From JAMLIN01 sp041676645 (GTDB taxonomy: Bacteria > Pseudomonadota > Gammaproteobacteria > Burkholderiales > Burkholderiaceae_E), in assembly GCA_041676645.1 (NCBI GenBank), contig JBAYRO010000068.1, forward strand, positions 1 to 16,666: 16,666 bases of DNA, written 5' to 3'. Below the pieces are notes generated by a model. It was not told the origin of the DNA, did not search any database, and was given only the letters and a program-made list of their open reading frames with translations. Position numbers and translations under genes: made by a program. Each line of letters starts with the position of its first letter. The first letter of the stretch is position 1. Below are positions 14,059 to 16,666 of the stretch, piece by piece.

Positions 14059-14577
14059 ATGGAACCGGAAACCCGCAACATCACGACCCGGATCGATGCG
14101 CCGCCCGGCCGCGTCTACGAGTTCGCCCGGGATCCCTACAACCTGCCCCGCTGGGCGCCATCCTTCTTCCTCGAAGTGGAGCGGGTGGACAACGACTGGG
14201 TGGTGCACTCGCCCCTCGGGCGGGCGCTGATCGAATTCGCGCCGCTCAATGAGGAAGGCGTGCTCGACCACAGGCTGCGACTCGACTCGGGCGAGGTCCT
14301 GGTCAACCACATGCGGGTCGTGCCCAGCGGCGAGGGCAGCGAGATCGGCTTCGTCCTGAGCCGGCGCGAAGGCATGAGCGATGCGCAGTTCGACGCGGAT
14401 GCGGCGCTGGTCGCGGCCGACTTTGCGCGCCTCAGGACGATGGTCGAGCAGGGGGTGGCTGACGCGATGCGCGCCCTGCCGCCCGAGGAGCCGGGCGAGA
14501 GGCAGGGGAGCGAGCAGGCGGATGGTAGCGGGGACGCCGCGGCCGAAGGCGACCCGGCGCTTCACCGGGACCCCTGA
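14059..14577 (+). CDS. SRPBCC-fold protein (polyketide cyclase/START-like)
   Basis: This 172-residue protein starts at the ATG at 14059 (MEPETRNITTRID). The opening strand followed by APPGRVYEFARDPYNLPRWAP is the standard start of SRPBCC proteins: strand, short helix, then the Asn-Leu-Pro-Xaa-Trp turn. The rest alternates strands, with a C-terminal helix around DADAALVAADFARLRTMVEQ that would close the hydrophobic pocket. These proteins bind or transform hydrophobic ligands, or act as cyclases or hydrolases, and function cannot be assigned. The last 30 or so residues are Gly/Glu/Asp-rich and probably disordered. It is divergent from the ligase at 13966 and ends three bases from the convergent stress-protein gene. 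Association with the catabolic cluster is by position only. Confidence 0.8.
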   Translation: MEPETRNITTRIDAPPGRVYEFARDPYNLPRWAPSFFLEVERVDNDWVVHSPLGRALIEFAPLNEEGVLDHRLRLDSGEVLVNHMRVVPSGEGSEIGFVLSRREGMSDAQFDADAALVAADFARLRTMVEQGVADAMRALPPEEPGERQGSEQADGSGDAAAEGDPALHRDP

Positions 14578-14580
14578 GGA

Positions 14581-15009
14581 TCAGGCGACGGCGACCAGGA
14601 TGCTGCAGGGTGCGACGCCCAGCAGCGAGGCGCCGGTCGAGCCGCTCCACCAGCGCGCCAGCGTACTCTGCTCCCGGTGGCCGACAACCACGAGGTTGGC
14701 GCCCACTTCGCGCGCAACCCGCCCGATCTCCTCGGCCGGCTTGCCGATGCCCAGGCGGGTCTCGACATCCAGCCCGGCTTCGCGCAGGAGATCCGCGCCC
14801 TCGGCCAGGGCTTCCTCGACATCGGTCTGGATGCGGTCGGTCATGACCGAGCCGCCGGCCGACTCGGCGAGCAGGACGCCGAGGTCGGTGGCCAGTACCG
14901 CCAGCAGATAGACCTTCGCCCCGCACAGGCGGGCGAGCTCGGCGCCCTGCCTGAGGGCATCGCGGCCGGCTTGCGAGCCGTCGTAGGCCAATACGATCGT
15001 TCGATACAT
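14581..15009 (-). CDS. Universal stress protein (UspA family)
   Basis: This 142-residue single-domain Usp has the normal family length. It starts at the ATG at 15009, with GGAGGA about 7 bases upstream. The first strand and loop read MYRTIVLAYDGS, where the Asp contacts the adenine nucleotide. The C-terminal nucleotide loop is VVVGHREQSTLARWWSGSTGASLL, close to the ATP-binding pattern GxxGx9G(S/T) but with Gly-His-Arg-Glu at its start, so ATP binding is likely but not certain. The final strand is CSILVAVA. Such proteins act in the cytoplasm in stress and growth-arrest survival. It shares a 139-base upstream region with the divergent MarR gene, so co-regulation with the efflux genes is possible. 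Confidence 0.92.
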   Translation of the reverse strand: MYRTIVLAYDGSQAGRDALRQGAELARLCGAKVYLLAVLATDLGVLLAESAGGSVMTDRIQTDVEEALAEGADLLREAGLDVETRLGIGKPAEEIGRVAREVGANLVVVGHREQSTLARWWSGSTGASLLGVAPCSILVAVA

Positions 15010-15057
15010 GTCGAGTCCTCCGTCGAGGTTTCCGGCACGCGCCCCGGTACCGGCCGG

Positions 15058-15085
15058 TCCTGCCGCCGGATCGCCGGCGGCAGGA
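15058..15085. repeat. Strong hairpin with perfect 12-bp arms between usp and marR
   Basis: Bases 15058-15069 and 15074-15085 are perfect inverted repeats around an ATCG loop. Pairing extends two further bases with a G/T wobble. It is centred between two divergent starts, so it cannot be a terminator for either gene. It may be an operator or an RNA structure in the usp leader. No T-run follows on either strand. Confidence 0.55.
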
Positions 15086-15089
15086 TCGG

Positions 15090-15117
15090 TAGCTAGCTAA
15101 CTAGTTTCGTGCTAACT
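15090..15117. promoter_or_regulatory. Candidate MarR operator region (TAGCTAGCTA palindrome and GCTAACT repeat)
   Basis: An AT-richer patch holds the palindrome TAGCTAGCTA (15090-15099) and a direct repeat GCTAACT at 15096-15102 and 15111-15117. It lies 32 bases upstream of the marR ATG. MarR proteins bind short AT-rich symmetric sites near their own promoters, so autoregulation here is plausible. The role is inference. Confidence 0.4.
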
Positions 15118-15148
15118 TGCTCCGCCACATGGGCAGGTTCGACCGATT

Positions 15149-15640
15149 ATGACCGAACGCAGCGTGTACGAACGATTCGGCATCGGCCTGGGCCAGTTGT
15201 CGCGGCTCTGGCGCAAGGAGCTCGACCGGCGGCTGTCACCGCACGGCCTGACCGAGGCCCGCTGGCTGGCCCTGCTGCACCTCTCGCGCATGGCGCAGCC
15301 GGTCACCCAGAAGGATCTCGCCATCCGCATCGGGGTACAGGGACCGACCCTGGTCCGCACCCTCGACTGGCTCGAGGCCGAGGGCCTGATCGAGCGCCAT
15401 CCCATCGCGGATGATCGCCGCGCCAAGGCGCTGCGCCTGACCGATCGGGCGATGCCCAGCCTCGCGCGCATCCAGGCGGTTGCCGAAGACCTGCGCGAGG
15501 AGATCTTCGCGGAAGTCGACCATGCCGAGATACTGACCTGCCTCGCGGTCTTCGAGCGCCTGGGCGAGCGGCTCGGCGTGGCTGCGCTGCAGGAGCGCCC
15601 CTCATCCCCGACACCGGACGCGCCGCTGCACGATGAGTGA
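15149..15640 (+). CDS. MarR family transcriptional regulator
   Basis: This 163-residue winged-helix regulator is the size of MarR/SlyA proteins. It starts at the ATG at 15149 (MTERSVYERFG). An N-terminal dimerisation helix is followed by LTEARWLALLHLSRM. The recognition region is TQKDLAIRIGVQGPTLVRTLDWLEAEGLIERH, and the wing carries the diagnostic DDRRAKALRLTD. The C-terminal helices complete the dimer interface, and the last 20 residues are Pro-rich. Its end overlaps the start of the efflux gene by eight bases, a translationally coupled arrangement typical of drug or aromatic-acid efflux operons repressed by their own MarR. The ligand is unknown. Confidence 0.95.
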   Translation: MTERSVYERFGIGLGQLSRLWRKELDRRLSPHGLTEARWLALLHLSRMAQPVTQKDLAIRIGVQGPTLVRTLDWLEAEGLIERHPIADDRRAKALRLTDRAMPSLARIQAVAEDLREEIFAEVDHAEILTCLAVFERLGERLGVAALQERPSSPTPDAPLHDE

Positions 15641-16666
15641 AGCCGCTGCCTCGCGCCCGCGCCGCGCCCGCTTCGTGCCGATGCTTGTGGTGGCGCTGGC
15701 AGCGGGCCTGATCGGCGGCTGGTGGCTGTATCGGCAGTTCACCCATGTCTTCGTGGACGACGCCCGCATCGCGGCCGACATGGTGGTGCTGAGCAGCCGG
15801 GTCCCCGGCTGGGTGACTTCGATCGGGGTCACCGAGGGCGAGGCCGTCGGCCCGGGCGCGCTGCTGGTGGGCATCGACGAGCGGGACGCGGTACTGCGCC
15901 TCGAGGAGCTCGACGCCCGGCTTGCGGGTATCGAAGCGCAGCGCGCCGGCGTGGAAGCGCAGATCCACCTGACCGAGCGCCAGACCACGAGCCGAATCGA
16001 AGCGCAGGAGGCGGCGATGCGTGCTTCGCAGGCGAGCCTCACGGCGGCGATCGCGCGCCGCACGCTGGCCGCGCGCGAGAGCGAGCGTGCCGAAGCGCTG
16101 GCCCCCAGCGGGGTGCTGACCCGGTCGCGCCTGGACCAGTCGCGCGCGACGCTCGAGGATGCGCGTCAGCAGGCCCGGCAGGCGCAGGCAGAGCTGGAGA
16201 ACGCGCGTGCCGCGATCGCCCAGGCGCAGGCCGATCGCGAGGAGATCACGGTGCTGGAGCGCCGCTTCGCGACGCTCGATGCGCAGGCGCGCCAGCTGGG
16301 CGCCGAGCGCGCCCGCGCCGAGCTCGACCTGGGGGACCATCGGCTCATGATGCCCTTCGATGGCGTCATCGACCGGGTGTTCATCGATGTCGGGGAGTAC
16401 GTGGCGCCGGGACAGCGCCTGCTCATGGTCCATGATCCGGCGCAGGTCCGCGTCGAGGCCAATGTCCGCGAGACCGACATCCGCCATTTCGCGCCCGGGC
16501 TGCCCGTGTCGATCCGGGTCGATGCCCTGCCGGGCGAGCGCTTCGAGGGCCGCGTCACCCAGGTCGGCCATGCGGCGACCAGCGAGTTCGCGCTCCTGCC
16601 CAATCCGAATCCGAGCGGCAACTTCACCAAGATCAGCCAGCGCCTGCCGGTGCGCATCGCGATCGA
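15633..16666 (+). CDS. EmrA/HlyD-type efflux membrane-fusion protein (3' end outside window)
   Basis: This is the periplasmic adaptor of a tripartite pump; 344 residues are visible before the window ends. It starts at the ATG at 15633, eight bases inside the marR end. A short basic N-terminus is followed by one membrane helix (about 14-33). The first half of the lipoyl domain follows, with SSRVPGWVTSIGVTEGEAVGPGALLVGID. A long Ala/Glu/Arg-rich coiled-coil hairpin covers about 85-232. The second lipoyl half is MPFDGVIDRVFIDVGEYVAPGQRLL, followed by a beta-barrel start. The segment LLPNPNPSGNFTKISQRLPVRI (321-342) is typical of EmrA/FarA-like adaptors that work with 14-helix MFS pumps. An emrB-like MFS gene is therefore expected just downstream, beyond the window. 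Substrates are probably hydrophobic or aromatic compounds. Confidence 0.94.
   Translation, partial: MSEAAASRPRRARFVPMLVVALAAGLIGGWWLYRQFTHVFVDDARIAADMVVLSSRVPGWVTSIGVTEGEAVGPGALLVGIDERDAVLRLEELDARLAGIEAQRAGVEAQIHLTERQTTSRIEAQEAAMRASQASLTAAIARRTLAARESERAEALAPSGVLTRSRLDQSRATLEDARQQARQAQAELENARAAIAQAQADREEITVLERRFATLDAQARQLGAERARAELDLGDHRLMMPFDGVIDRVFIDVGEYVAPGQRLLMVHDPAQVRVEANVRETDIRHFAPGLPVSIRVDALPGERFEGRVTQVGHAATSEFALLPNPNPSGNFTKISQRLPVRIAI

Noticed and set aside
15058..15085. The usp-marR hairpin as a transcription terminator
   Set aside because: It lies between two divergent starts and has no T-run on either strand.
15303..16571. 422-codon minus-strand open frame opposite marR and the efflux adaptor
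   Set aside because: A shadow of the coiled-coil-coding strand, with no motifs or start signals.
1..16666. CRISPR arrays, tRNA or rRNA genes, phage or toxin-antitoxin genes
   Set aside because: No regularly spaced repeats, cloverleaf-like sequences, rRNA cores or recognisable phage or toxin families were found on either strand.

Overview
The window is a high-GC bacterial chromosome segment, most likely from a Pseudomonadota (beta- or gammaproteobacterium). That guess rests on the gene families present: PaaX, AraC and MarR regulators, EmrA-type efflux, bacterial P450 and CoA-dependent catabolism. I cannot name a genus. No rRNA, tRNA or CRISPR array was seen. No interval longer than about 220 bases lacks a gene or an element end.

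Region 1 (1-2621) is a broken dienelactone-hydrolase-family gene on the minus strand, split by a TnpB-only IS200/IS605-type (IS1341-like) element at 288-1599. Both element ends can be placed to the base. Removing 288-1599 rejoins the hydrolase nucleophile motif Gly-Tyr-Cys with Met-Ser-Gly. The hydrolase also carries a second, independent frame break about 30-40 bases from the element's right end. Upstream of it on the same strand is a small secreted protein of unknown function with four cysteines.

Region 2 (2834-7795) is visibly lower in GC than its surroundings. A minus-strand AraC-type regulator is divergent from a plus-strand operon of three tightly packed genes: a periplasmic Leu/Ile/Val-type binding protein, an acyl-CoA dehydrogenase and an AlkK-like acyl-CoA synthetase. 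The divergent intergenic region holds two GACAAATT direct repeats exactly 21 bp apart. They abut a plausible promoter, a good candidate for the AraC-family binding site. The likely job is uptake or sensing, CoA activation and first-step oxidation of a carboxylic acid.

Region 3 (7804-14577) is high-GC. A PaaX-family repressor (minus) is divergent from a crotonase, an acyl-CoA synthetase and a cytochrome P450 (plus). These are followed tail to tail by a third acyl-CoA synthetase (minus), itself divergent from an SRPBCC-fold protein (plus). A 21-bp imperfect palindrome just upstream of paaX is a candidate operator. Together these look like a second CoA-dependent catabolic module with an oxidative (P450) step; the substrate cannot be read from sequence.

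Region 4 (14581-16666) has a universal stress protein (minus) divergent from a MarR-family regulator (plus). The MarR gene overlaps the start of an EmrA/HlyD-type efflux membrane-fusion protein that runs off the window. The shared upstream region holds a strong hairpin and a short direct repeat.

I see no clearly unprecedented system. The most informative observation is the precisely resolvable TnpB insertion, whose predicted omega-RNA guide would read into the hydrolase and match its uninterrupted allele.
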